Notes under the pieces: generated by a model
Told to the model about the DNA's origin: nothing
Databases searched by the model: none
Seen by the model: only the letters and a program-made list of their open reading frames with translations
Translations under genes and position numbers: made by a program
Assembly (NCBI RefSeq): GCF_007971225.1
Contig: NZ_CP042435.1
Location: 4,219,501 to 4,283,500, forward strand
Source: Panacibacter ginsenosidivorans
GTDB lineage: Bacteria; Bacteroidota; Bacteroidia; Chitinophagales; Chitinophagaceae
Reading direction: 5' to 3'
Length of the DNA stretch: 64,000 nucleotides
Shown: positions 16,842-25,452 of the stretch, one piece after another
Position numbering within the stretch: the first letter of the stretch is position 1
How the letters are laid out: every line of letters begins with the position of its first letter

Positions 16842-17444
16842 ATGCTATCATTTTTACAAAAACAAAAGAAGCATATTCAATACGACCAGGCTGGCCTGGC
16901 AACAGCACTTGCCAGGGTTACCGGTCAAATAAGCCATGCAGAATTATTTACACTGTACAGGCATGCCCTTCAGTTGAGTAAAGGTGCTGTGGTGGTTGAA
17001 ATAGGTTCTTACCGGGGTAAATCATCTATAGCATTAGGACTGGCAGCGCGGCAGTCCGGGGCAAGGGTGTACTGCATAGATCCACATGATGATTATGTAG
17101 GTGTGGCCGGCGGTGTGTTTGGCCCTGTGGATCTGAAAGATAAAATTGCCAACATACAGCAATTTGATCTTGGAGATATCATCTTCCCGGTTTGCTTAAG
17201 TTCATTTGAGGTGGGTAAGATCTGGTCAAAACCTATAGATCTTTTATGGATAGATGGTGATCATTCCTATACAGGAGTGTCCACTGATTTTTACCAATTC
17301 TCAGTCCATGTTAAAAAGAATGGTATCCTCATTTTTCATGATAGCCATATGGAAGGAATTAAACAGCTTATGTCGGAGATAGATATAAATAGTTTCCGTA
17401 AAATCGGCGAGGTTGATTCCATGACCATTTATGAAAGGCGCTGA
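16842..17444 (+). CDS. class I SAM-dependent methyltransferase (Methyltransf_24-like)
   Basis: About 200 residues from the ATG at 16842; an earlier in-frame start would overlap wzt needlessly. The SAM-binding region reads VVVEIGSYRGKSSIALGLAA, followed by VYCIDPHDDYVG and the acidic LLWIDGDHSYTGVSTDF and LIFHDSHMEG motifs of the Methyltransf_24 group. Being next to wzt, it may methylate a sugar of the chain, possibly as a terminating cap (inference). Confidence 0.82.
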   Translation: MLSFLQKQKKHIQYDQAGLATALARVTGQISHAELFTLYRHALQLSKGAVVVEIGSYRGKSSIALGLAARQSGARVYCIDPHDDYVGVAGGVFGPVDLKDKIANIQQFDLGDIIFPVCLSSFEVGKIWSKPIDLLWIDGDHSYTGVSTDFYQFSVHVKKNGILIFHDSHMEGIKQLMSEIDINSFRKIGEVDSMTIYERR

Positions 17445-17474
17445 TCGTTACCTGACAGTATTCAAAATGAGCAC

Positions 17475-18290
17475 ATGCATCATCCACTAATATCTGTAAT
17501 AACGCCCTGCTATAATCAGGGGCAATATGTAGAAGATGCTATACAAAGCATTCCTTATGAAAAAGTAAATTTTGACATAGAGCATATTATTATTGATGAT
17601 GGCTCTACTGATAGTTTCTCCCTTCAGAAATTTAAGGAACTTGAAGAAAGTGGTACCAACATTATTCACCAGGAAAACAAAGGCCTTGCAACAACAAGAA
17701 ACATTGGTATATCAATGGCGAAGGGCAAATACATTATTCCATTAGACGCTGATAATAAACTGAACGATGTATATTTTACAAAGGCAATTGATATACTGGA
17801 GCAGCATGATAACATTGATGTTGTGTATGGTGACTTTACTGTTTTTGGCACCGGGCAAAGAACGCATGAAACGGGTGATTTTGATATCTGCAATATGATC
17901 GAATGGAATAAGATTGATGCCTGTGCCATTTTTCGTAAATCAGCTTTTGACAGAGTTGACGGTTATGATACCAACATGGTATTTGGCTGCGAGGATTGGG
18001 ACCTGTGGTTAAACTTATACTTTAACGGCTCCAATTTTTATTACTTACCCGAAGTAGCTTTTTATTACCGGGTAACCTCACAATCCATGCTGCAAAATAT
18101 TACAGAACCTAATAAGCAGGTGATCAGGCAGTACCTCTATAAAAAGTATCATCAACAGATCATTGAAGTGCTTTTAAAAAGAAAAAATGATGCGGAAGCA
18201 TATAGCAGGCAATTGTTGAAATATAAAAACGCAGAAAAGCAAACAATAAAAGCAACTCTAAAATTATTGCTAAAGGGCAGTATTATTTAG
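17475..18290 (+). CDS. GT2 family glycosyltransferase
   Basis: Inverting GT-A transferase, 271 residues. VITPCYNQGQYVEDAIQSIP begins the nucleotide-binding fold, IIDDGSTDSFSLQK follows, and the DXD-like metal motif is IPLDADNKLND. CEDWDLWLNLYF corresponds to the ED catalytic-base region near residue 170. No membrane helices, so it should act on the cytoplasmic side of the membrane. Donor and acceptor are not predictable. It lies 30 bp after the methyltransferase in the same run of genes. Confidence 0.9.
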   Translation: MHHPLISVITPCYNQGQYVEDAIQSIPYEKVNFDIEHIIIDDGSTDSFSLQKFKELEESGTNIIHQENKGLATTRNIGISMAKGKYIIPLDADNKLNDVYFTKAIDILEQHDNIDVVYGDFTVFGTGQRTHETGDFDICNMIEWNKIDACAIFRKSAFDRVDGYDTNMVFGCEDWDLWLNLYFNGSNFYYLPEVAFYYRVTSQSMLQNITEPNKQVIRQYLYKKYHQQIIEVLLKRKNDAEAYSRQLLKYKNAEKQTIKATLKLLLKGSII

Positions 18291-18304
18291 CGATCGGATA
18301 AACC

Positions 18305-19480
18305 ATGAATGTGCTGATTGCTATAGGCAGTTTTTATGATGGCGGCGCTGAAATATTTGCTATAAGGCTTGCCAATGCATTAAGTGAAAGCAGGCAGGTT
18401 GTTTTTGTGGAACTCCAACCTTATGAAACAGACAAGAAAAGCCAGCGCAAACTTTTATCTCCGGCAGTGAAAGTGATACAGTTGGGAAAAAATGTTCCTG
18501 GTTTCCTTTTACATAAATATCTTAGAAAAGGAAGGGTGCGGCAAAGATTGAAGCATTATTATAATGCCTCGGTTGAGCAAACTTTTGGCAAGGTGCTTAA
18601 AGAATATAATATACAAGTGGTGCACAGCCATTGCCTGCAAACTGATATTTATTTTACCAGGCTTAAATCAAAATATTCTTTTAAACTGGCCACAACCCTG
18701 CATGGACATTATGAGCTGGAACAAAAAGAAAAGTTGTTGGGTTTGTTTGAAAGTAACCACATGCAGGAAAGAACGGATAAGTATGTTTGGGTTACACAAC
18801 AGCAAAATGAAACGCTTGATAATTTGAAAGTGCCAAACAAAAAAAGAAATAAAATATATTATGGTATTCCGGGAGATATTGCAAAGGCATGCACGGTTTA
18901 TACACCGGATGAGCCATTGAAAATTGTCATGGCTGCCAGAGGCATTCCCGAAAAAGGATGGAAAGAAACTATTGATGCCTGCCTGCTGCTCTTAAAAAAA
19001 TTTCCCGGCAAACTACAGCTTACATTATTAGGAGATGGTGTTTTCATAGATGAATTACGATCGCTTTATAATCACACTGCTATTCATTTTTACGGTTATA
19101 TTGAGGATGTACTGCCGTTTATTGAAGATGCACATATTGCTGTATTGCCTTCATACTATAAAGCAGAGAGTTTACCAAACTCCATTATTGAATATCTTTT
19201 TTGCGGCAAGCCCGTGATTGCAACAAGCATAGGCGCTGTGGAAGAAATGATCAGCTATAACCATGAAAGAGCGGGCATCCTGATCGGTCTTGTACATGAA
19301 AAAGTTGCTGTGCAGGATATTGCCGATGCCATACAGGTATATCTTGAGAACCCGGAACTGGTTGCACAACATTCAGTGATTGCTTTACAGGCGGCACAAA
19401 AATTTGACATGAAGCAATGCGTGGATTCGTATACGGCTTTGTATGAAGAAATGCTTAACGAACCTGTAATGCAACAGTGA
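18305..19480 (+). CDS. GT4 family glycosyltransferase
   Basis: Retaining GT-B transferase, 391 residues. The N-terminal half begins MNVLIAIGSFYDGGAEIFAI, with the usual glycine-rich loop, and has VVHSHCLQTDIYF. The C-terminal donor domain has IVMAARGIPEKGWKETIDAC and VLPSYYKAESLPNSIIEYLF followed by GKPVIATSIGAVEEMI, the EX7E region of GT4 enzymes. Specificity unknown. Confidence 0.9.
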   Translation: MNVLIAIGSFYDGGAEIFAIRLANALSESRQVVFVELQPYETDKKSQRKLLSPAVKVIQLGKNVPGFLLHKYLRKGRVRQRLKHYYNASVEQTFGKVLKEYNIQVVHSHCLQTDIYFTRLKSKYSFKLATTLHGHYELEQKEKLLGLFESNHMQERTDKYVWVTQQQNETLDNLKVPNKKRNKIYYGIPGDIAKACTVYTPDEPLKIVMAARGIPEKGWKETIDACLLLLKKFPGKLQLTLLGDGVFIDELRSLYNHTAIHFYGYIEDVLPFIEDAHIAVLPSYYKAESLPNSIIEYLFCGKPVIATSIGAVEEMISYNHERAGILIGLVHEKVAVQDIADAIQVYLENPELVAQHSVIALQAAQKFDMKQCVDSYTALYEEMLNEPVMQQ

Positions 19481-19496
19481 AAACTATCAGTGTGTA

Positions 19497-20393
19497 ATGG
19501 TGGTTATTGATCATAAGGCCGGGCAACTTGCCAACAGGTTGTTCCAGTTCTCTTACTTTATTGCACATTCACTTGAACACGATTATAAACTTATCAATCC
19601 CTGTTTCGAAGAATACAGGGACCTGTTTGAAACAACCAGCAAGAGCAATTTTGACACAGGTAATATACAGCTTGCCTTTTCGCGTAACTTATTTATCAAT
19701 AAAAAACTTACACAGCTCATTAACAGGCTTAGAAGACCAGCATCAAAAAATAACAGCAAGCTCTTTTTTTTTGAATTTCATAATATCAGGCAACAGTACG
19801 ACCAACAGCATAAAGTGTTTGATATGTCTGATGCTTCTTTTGTAAAAAAAGCAAAACGGAAAATATTATTTGCAAAAGGTTGGCACTACAGGGATACAGC
19901 AGCATTAATTAAACACGCAGATACTGTCCGAAAAATTTTTACACCATGCGACATATTTATGAACCAGGTGAAAAATGTTGTTGCAGCAACAAAAAATTAT
20001 GATGTGCGTATCGGGGTACATTTAAGGAAAGGCGATTATGAAAACTTTTTTGAAGGACGCTGGTTTTATGATGACACTGTTTATGCACAAAAAATGCAGG
20101 CTTTACAAAATACATTTGCAGCACAAAAAAAGACCTGTGTATTTATTTTGTTTTCAAACGAAATTATTGATGCAACAAGTTTTGCCGGGTTGAATATTTT
20201 AACGGGCCAACGACCGGCAATCACAGATCTCTACAGCATGGCTGCATGCGATTATCTTGTCGGGCCACCAAGTACGTTTACGATGTGGGCCTCTTTTTAT
20301 GGCAGCGTTCCCTTACTTATTTTAAAAAATAAAGACACTATACCAGCAGTCGAAAATTTTAAGATCGCTAACGGGATAGAAGCATTCTTTTGA
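19497..20393 (+). CDS. GT11-like glycosyltransferase (divergent fucosyltransferase family)
   Basis: 298 residues. The start VIDHKAGQLANRLFQFSYFI aligns with the GGLGNQLFQY start of GT11, and HLRKGDY (175-181) corresponds to the HxRRxDY donor motif; ITDLYSMAACDYLVGPPST corresponds to the C-terminal motif region. Both key motifs are changed (R to K at the second basic position), so it may use a different donor or be a related family. Its TTTTGAGC end overlaps the WbsX-like gene that follows. Confidence 0.72.
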   Translation: MVVIDHKAGQLANRLFQFSYFIAHSLEHDYKLINPCFEEYRDLFETTSKSNFDTGNIQLAFSRNLFINKKLTQLINRLRRPASKNNSKLFFFEFHNIRQQYDQQHKVFDMSDASFVKKAKRKILFAKGWHYRDTAALIKHADTVRKIFTPCDIFMNQVKNVVAATKNYDVRIGVHLRKGDYENFFEGRWFYDDTVYAQKMQALQNTFAAQKKTCVFILFSNEIIDATSFAGLNILTGQRPAITDLYSMAACDYLVGPPSTFTMWASFYGSVPLLILKNKDTIPAVENFKIANGIEAFF

Positions 20394-21595
20394 GCACATT
20401 CACCAACATAGATATCAGAGCCATTGCTATTTATTTGCCACAGTTTCATCCTATACCGGAGAATGATGCCTGGTGGGGAAAAGGTTTTACCGAGTGGACA
20501 AATGTTACCAAAGCAAAACCTCTGTTCGAAGGGCATTACCAGCCACATCTGCCTGCTGATCTTGGGTTCTACGATCTGCGCATTGCAGCAGTAAGAGAAG
20601 CACAGGCAAAACTAGCCGCGGCACATGGCATATATGGTTTCTGTTATTATCATTACTGGTTCAATGGTAAACAATTACTGGAAAGACCCTTTAAAGAAGT
20701 ATTTGAAAGTGGCAGACCCGATTTCCCTTTTATGCTTTGCTGGGCCAATGAAAACTGGACAAGGGTTTGGGATGGCGGGGATAAGGAAATACTGATGCAG
20801 CAGGAGCATTCAGCAGCAGATGATATAAAACATATACAAACATTATTGCCCTATTTTAAGGACAAGCGATACATAAAAGTAAATGGCAAACCTGTACTGG
20901 CTATTTATAGATCAGCCTTGTTACCCGATATAAAAAATACGCTGCTGTTGTGGCGTAAAGAAGCAGCAAAAGAAGGAATGGAATTGTATATCTGCCGCTT
21001 TGAAAGTTTTGACTTTCATGGTGCTGCCTGTATGGAAGATGGTTTTGATGCAGCCATTGATTTTGAACCACTGGGCAATAACCTGCGCCAGTATAAGAAC
21101 TGGCGACTGACACAAAAGCGAAAACAATTTTATTTCCGGTGGAAAGACCGTTTCTACAAAAAAGTGATACAAAGAACTTCTCCTGCTTTATATAAAAAAT
21201 ATTACCGGGAAGTTTTAAAACCAAACATGATCGATTATGCAGATTATGCTGCTTTTGCGGCGAACGTTCCTTTGCCAAACTATACTTTTTATCCCTGTGT
21301 AAGCCCGATGTGGGATAACAGTGCCAGGAGAAAAAAAGATCCTATTATTTTTTATAACTCAAGCCCTGAAGCTTACAAGTCATGGCTTGAATCGGTTCTA
21401 AAAAAATTCAAACCGTACAGTAAAGATGAAAACTTTGTCTTTATCAATGCCTGGAACGAATGGGCAGAAGGCAATCACCTGGAGCCTTGCGCAAAATGGG
21501 GAAGGCAATATTTGCAGGCCACAAAAGATGCGCTGGAAACCATCAAAACGCAAGCTGAAAAATATTATGATCATTTTGCGCATCGTCCTCTCTGA
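20390..21595 (+). CDS. WbsX-like glycosyltransferase / GH99-like protein, copy 1
   Basis: 401 residues of the Glyco_tran_WbsX type found in O-antigen and rhamnan-type polysaccharide loci. Typical motifs are IYLPQFHPIPENDAWWGKGF, TEWTNVTKAKPLFEGHYQPH, GFCYYHYWFNGKQLLERP, FPFMLCWANENWTRVWDG and a C-terminal FINAWNEWAEGNHLEPC. The start is probably the TTG at 20390, overlapping the preceding stop. The next gene is a paralogue. The 3' end, including the stop codon, is tandemly duplicated just downstream. Confidence 0.88.
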   Translation: MSTFTNIDIRAIAIYLPQFHPIPENDAWWGKGFTEWTNVTKAKPLFEGHYQPHLPADLGFYDLRIAAVREAQAKLAAAHGIYGFCYYHYWFNGKQLLERPFKEVFESGRPDFPFMLCWANENWTRVWDGGDKEILMQQEHSAADDIKHIQTLLPYFKDKRYIKVNGKPVLAIYRSALLPDIKNTLLLWRKEAAKEGMELYICRFESFDFHGAACMEDGFDAAIDFEPLGNNLRQYKNWRLTQKRKQFYFRWKDRFYKKVIQRTSPALYKKYYREVLKPNMIDYADYAAFAANVPLPNYTFYPCVSPMWDNSARRKKDPIIFYNSSPEAYKSWLESVLKKFKPYSKDENFVFINAWNEWAEGNHLEPCAKWGRQYLQATKDALETIKTQAEKYYDHFAHRPL

Positions 21596-21690
21596 GAGAC
21601 GATGCTAAACTGAAACCATGAAAACGCAAGTTGAAAAATATTATGATCATTTTGCGCATCGTCCTCTTTAAGAGACGATGCTAAAACCGG
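21536..21690 (+). repeat. 76-bp tandem duplication of the wbsX-1 3' end with conserved hairpin
   Basis: Two units (about 21536-21611 and 21612-21687) are nearly identical. Each ends in a hairpin GCATCGTC/GACGATGC enclosing the gene's stop codon region. The loop-proximal sequence is CTCTCTGAGAG in unit 1 and CTCTTTAAGAG in unit 2, so both changed bases keep the palindrome. Unit 2 retains a 17-codon frame from an ATG at 21618 to TAA. Confidence 0.9.
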
Positions 21691-21719
21691 AAACGGTATT
21701 GCCGCATAAAGAAAAGAAA

Positions 21720-21780
21720 GTACAAGTGTGCGACGCAACGAAAGCTTAATGCTTTTGCTGCTGCATAGCACACAAAAAAT
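21720..21780 (-). repeat. intergenic GTAC-end repeat, copy f (reverse)
   Basis: Reverse core GTACAAGTGTGCGACGCAA at 21720-21738, followed by GCAACGAAAGC and an imperfect inverted GCTTTTGCTGC as in copy b. It precedes the second WbsX gene and is preceded by GAAAAGAAA, as is copy b. Confidence 0.9.
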
Positions 21781-21797
21781 AATTCCTGTTTTATAAA

Positions 21798-22913
21798 ATG
21801 CCCAGGCTTATTGCATATTACCTTCCGCAATATCATCCGATACCAGAGAATGATGCATGGTGGGGAACCGGTTTTACAGAGTGGACAAATGTTGCAAAAG
21901 CAAAGCCCTTATTTAATGGTCATTACCAGCCACATTTTCCTGCTGATCTTGGCTATTATGACCTGCGTGTGCCTGAAGTAAGAGAGCAACAGGAGGCAAT
22001 GGCCAGGCAATACGGCATAGAAGGTTTTATGTATTATCATTACTGGTTTGGTAATGGACGTGTGTTGCTTGAACGACCCATGCAGCAAATGTTGCGGGCA
22101 AAAAAAAATAATTTCCCTTTTTGTTTATGCTGGGCCAATGAAAGCTGGAAAGGTGTGTGGCACGGCGTATCAACGGGTAAAACGTTGATTGAACAAACAT
22201 ATCCCGGTAAAAGCGATTATGAAAAACACTTTTATTATTTGCTGGATGCGTTCAACGATGAGCGTTATATAAAAGTGGATAACAAACCGGTGTTCAATGT
22301 ATATATGCCTTTGAATCTTCCGGATATACATGAATTTGCCAACACGTTTCATGAACTTGCCATAAAAGAAGGATTTAGCGGCATGTATTTAATTGGCAGC
22401 CGTTGCCCTATCGACTGGAACCCTTGCCAGTATGGGTTTTCCGGGGTTATTGGTTCAGAAATGGCAAACCTTCGCATTAAGCAACGTTCTTATTTCAGTA
22501 AGAAAAAAATATACCTGGTAAAAAAAATTCAGTCGCATACACAGCAGCTTGCAAAAAAAAAGATGTTTGCGCCTAACAAAATTCCATTGGTTACTGCGTA
22601 TGAAAATATTATTGACCAGCTTATAACAGACAAGACTTTTTCTTTTGATTATTATCCATGCGCAGTGCCTAACTGGGACAATACACCCAGAGCAGGCGCA
22701 GATGGTTTGGTGTTTCACCATTCTACACCCCAGCTTTTTGGAAAACATTTGCAACATGCCTTGCAGAAAGTTTCGCATTTGCCAGCTGAAAGACAATTTG
22801 TTTTTATTAAATCGTGGAACGAATGGGCAGAAGGCAATTACCTGGAACCCGATCAGCAATTTGGTTATGGTTACCTGGAGGAAATAAAACAACAGTTGCA
22901 GGCAATTGCTTAA
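21798..22913 (+). CDS. WbsX-like glycosyltransferase / GH99-like protein, copy 2
   Basis: 371 residues, paralogous to the preceding WbsX gene. Matching motifs are IAYYLPQYHPIPENDAWWGT, TEWTNVAKAKPLFNGHYQPH, MYYHYWFGNGRVLLERP, FPFCLCWANESWKGVWHG and a C-terminal FIKSWNEWAEGNYLEPD. It lies alone between two inverted intergenic repeats (copies f and g), so it can form its own transcription unit. Substrate unknown; the tandem arrangement suggests duplication followed by divergence in specificity. Confidence 0.88.
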   Translation: MPRLIAYYLPQYHPIPENDAWWGTGFTEWTNVAKAKPLFNGHYQPHFPADLGYYDLRVPEVREQQEAMARQYGIEGFMYYHYWFGNGRVLLERPMQQMLRAKKNNFPFCLCWANESWKGVWHGVSTGKTLIEQTYPGKSDYEKHFYYLLDAFNDERYIKVDNKPVFNVYMPLNLPDIHEFANTFHELAIKEGFSGMYLIGSRCPIDWNPCQYGFSGVIGSEMANLRIKQRSYFSKKKIYLVKKIQSHTQQLAKKKMFAPNKIPLVTAYENIIDQLITDKTFSFDYYPCAVPNWDNTPRAGADGLVFHHSTPQLFGKHLQHALQKVSHLPAERQFVFIKSWNEWAEGNYLEPDQQFGYGYLEEIKQQLQAIA

Positions 22914-22920
22914 TCAGAAA

Positions 22921-22980
22921 ATTTTTATGAGTCCGGCTTTTGTAAAACTATTAAGCTTCTCTTGCGTCGCACACTTGTAC
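22921..22980 (+). repeat. intergenic GTAC-end repeat, copy g (forward)
   Basis: Outer end ATTTTTATGAGTCCGGC just after the wbsX-2 stop, inner flank ATTAAGCTTCTC, core TTGCGTCGCACACTTGTAC at 22962-22980. Confidence 0.93.
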
Positions 22981-23008
22981 GGCTGGTTATTGATGTGAGC
23001 AGAAAAAC

Positions 23009-23035
23009 GGTCTGACGGCTTTGGGCCGTCTGACC
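23009..23035. repeat. GTCTGAC hairpin, copy 1
   Basis: GGTCTGACGGC (23009-23019) pairs with GCCGTCTGACC (23025-23035) over a 5-base loop with one central T-T mismatch. No T tract follows, so it is not a standard intrinsic terminator. Two further copies are at 28515 and 30991. Confidence 0.85.
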
Positions 23036-23052
23036 GGTATAACAAAAACAGT

Positions 23053-23991
23053 TTGCATACAGCACCACTTATATCAGTTATTATGCCGGCCTACAATGCA
23101 GCAGCATCTGTTGCATCAGGTATAAAGAGTTTGCAGGAACAAACTTATTCCAACTGGGAACTCATCATTGTTGATGATGGTTCAACCGATGATACAGCAG
23201 CAATCATACAATCCATTGCCCATACGGATAAACGCATAAAATATTTTTACCAGCAAAATAGCAAACAGGGCAAAGCAAGAAACAAAGGAATAAAAGAAGC
23301 GGCCGGTGCCTTCATTGCTTTTATTGATGCAGATGATGTGTGGATGCATAACAAACTGGAAAAGCAAATTGAGTTTATTAATCTAACCAATGCGGATCTT
23401 GTTTTTGCAGATGTAACGGCCATAGATGAAAAAGGTGATCCTTACCTGGATTCCTGGAACGTGACAGATGCTACTTATTCAGGTGATGAAGGTTTACTTG
23501 CCTTCATGCAGGAAAATAAAGCGCCGCTGCTGAGTGTACTGGTAAAAAAAGAAGCAGTATTGAAAGTAAATGGTTTTGATGAAGACAGGGATATGCAGTA
23601 TGTAGAAGATTATGATCTCTGGTTACGTATGTTGCAAAGCGGGGCCAGGTTTGCTTCTTCTTCTGAGAAACTTGCCTGTTACAGCTTTGATACAAAGAAA
23701 ACAACAGCCAGGAAAAAAACACTGATCAATGTGGTGAACACTTTGAAAAAAGTTTCTGTTCATGATGAATCACTACAGCAGCAGAAAAATCTTGCGATGA
23801 CATTGTGGACAAGAAAGATCATTAAAAGATGTACACCTGCGATAGAAAAAGCGGATATGAAAAAAATAATTTCGCTCATTCCGTCACCCCCGGTAAAATT
23901 TTTTCTTTCAATAATCAATAACATACTGGGTGCTTCAGTTGCGGGTAGAATAATTTTATTATTTACAAAAAATGTTTCTGTGCAGGGATAA
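23053..23991 (+). CDS. GT2 family glycosyltransferase
   Basis: 312 residues from a TTG start at 23053, chosen because it gives the family start PLISVIMPAYNAAASVASGI. IIVDDGSTDDTAAII and the metal motif FIDADDVW follow. The EDYDLWLRMLQSG segment carries the catalytic base. A hydrophobic patch near the C-terminus (IPSPPVKFFLSIINNILGAS) may associate with the membrane. It is followed by two sulfotransferase genes. Sugar specificity unknown. Confidence 0.88.
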   Translation: MHTAPLISVIMPAYNAAASVASGIKSLQEQTYSNWELIIVDDGSTDDTAAIIQSIAHTDKRIKYFYQQNSKQGKARNKGIKEAAGAFIAFIDADDVWMHNKLEKQIEFINLTNADLVFADVTAIDEKGDPYLDSWNVTDATYSGDEGLLAFMQENKAPLLSVLVKKEAVLKVNGFDEDRDMQYVEDYDLWLRMLQSGARFASSSEKLACYSFDTKKTTARKKTLINVVNTLKKVSVHDESLQQQKNLAMTLWTRKIIKRCTPAIEKADMKKIISLIPSPPVKFFLSIINNILGASVAGRIILLFTKNVSVQG

Positions 23992-23997
23992 TTATAC

Positions 23998-24687
23998 ATG
24001 TCATTGATAAAAAATATAAAGAGGTTAGTAAAGGGTTCACCGCCCCGCAAGGCTTATGTTGCCGGTAATATCAATTACGATCATCATTATATTTTCATTC
24101 ACATCCCAAAAAATGCGGGCACTTCTGTATATAAAGCGTTGTCTTTTTCCAACTCAACACATGCGGAAGCAAAACAGTACAAACAAATGTTGGGGAAATC
24201 CTATGAGGATTTCTTTTCTTTTTGTTTTGTAAGAAACCCTTTCGACAGGTTTATATCCACTTATAATTATGCAAGGCTTGAAGAGAGTTATTATCATTCT
24301 TCCATAGATCCTTCCAAAACAAAATTTGGTAAACACCTTGACTATGATATTTTAAAAGATGCTTCTCTGGAAGAAGCGGTGGACCTGTTACTGGAAGGAA
24401 AGCTGATACATGATAAAGCGTGGAACCACTGGAAGCCGCAGGTGCAGTGGATATTGGATGAAGACGAAAAAGTGATCGTTGACTATATTGGCAGGCTCGA
24501 AAACATACAAACAGATTTTAGCTATATCTGTAACAAATTACAGTTGCCTGTCCATAACAGTTTGCCGGCATTGAATGTTTCAGAAGCGAAGAAGAAAGAT
24601 TACAGGGATTTGATAAACCCGGGTATGCGTGCAAAACTGGAACACTATTACCGGAAAGATCTTGAAATATTAGAGTATGAATTTTAG
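23998..24687 (+). CDS. sulfotransferase family protein, copy 1
   Basis: Transfers sulfate from PAPS, probably to a sugar of the polysaccharide. 229 residues of the Sulfotransfer_2 type. The 5'-phosphosulfate-binding loop is IHIPKNAGTSVYKAL (near residue 32), and the 3'-phosphate-binding motif is FCFVRNPFDRFISTYNYA. VDYIGRLENIQTDF is a typical C-terminal motif. A second sulfotransferase follows 22 bp later. There is no signal peptide, so the enzyme acts in the cytosol before export. Confidence 0.87.
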   Translation: MSLIKNIKRLVKGSPPRKAYVAGNINYDHHYIFIHIPKNAGTSVYKALSFSNSTHAEAKQYKQMLGKSYEDFFSFCFVRNPFDRFISTYNYARLEESYYHSSIDPSKTKFGKHLDYDILKDASLEEAVDLLLEGKLIHDKAWNHWKPQVQWILDEDEKVIVDYIGRLENIQTDFSYICNKLQLPVHNSLPALNVSEAKKKDYRDLINPGMRAKLEHYYRKDLEILEYEF

Positions 24688-24709
24688 CCCCATTAACCTT
24701 TAGTTAATT

Positions 24710-25432
24710 ATGAAAGGGATACTTACATCAAATATTCAAAAAGCCAAACGGTATATCAAAGAAAACAGGCGCAGAAAAATTGCGGCAGCTTATTACCGCG
24801 AGCATGAAGCCTTGCGGCCTGGTAATTATTATTCGACAAATTGCTTTGACTATTACAAGTGTATCTTCATACACATACCAAAAACAGCAGGATTATCTGT
24901 TTCAAAATCTTTGTTTGGGAATTATGCAGGTGGACATCTTAGCTATGATTCATATGTAAAAAAGTTTGGAAAAGCGACGGTTGATAATTACTTCAAATTT
25001 ACTTTTGTTCGAAATCCATGGGAGAGACTTGCTTCTGCATATTTCTTTTTAAAGAAAGGAGGAATGAATTCAGCGGATGCGGCTTTTGCAAAAAAATATC
25101 TTTCCTCTGTAAATAATTTTGAATCATTTGTGAACGATTGGCTTTCTGAAGATAACCTCGATTTATATTATCATATTATTCCGCAATACAAGTATATCAC
25201 TTCAAATAATGCAGAAAGAATTATGGTTGATTTTGTTGGAAAATATGAAAACCTGCAAGATGATTTCAGAAGAATATGCAACTCTATATTTCATACCGAG
25301 AAGTTACTTTTAGATATCAATTCTACCGAAGCTTCTAAAATAAAATACAAGACACTTTACACAGAAGATATGAAAAAAAAGGTGGCTGTGCTTTATGCCA
25401 TGGATATACAAATGTTTGGATATGCTTTTTAA
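24710..25432 (+). CDS. sulfotransferase family protein, copy 2
   Basis: 240 residues, the same family as its upstream neighbour. PAPS-binding motifs are FIHIPKTAGLSVSKSLFG and FVRNPWERLASAYFF; VDFVGKYENLQDDFRRIC matches the family C-terminal motif. The serine that replaces threonine in the first loop is compatible with activity. Two adjacent, divergent copies suggest sulfation at two positions or on two sugars (inference). It looks somewhat more A+T-rich than copy 1. Confidence 0.87.
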   Translation: MKGILTSNIQKAKRYIKENRRRKIAAAYYREHEALRPGNYYSTNCFDYYKCIFIHIPKTAGLSVSKSLFGNYAGGHLSYDSYVKKFGKATVDNYFKFTFVRNPWERLASAYFFLKKGGMNSADAAFAKKYLSSVNNFESFVNDWLSEDNLDLYYHIIPQYKYITSNNAERIMVDFVGKYENLQDDFRRICNSIFHTEKLLLDINSTEASKIKYKTLYTEDMKKKVAVLYAMDIQMFGYAF

Positions 25433-25452
25433 AATTGATTCTATAATAGGAA

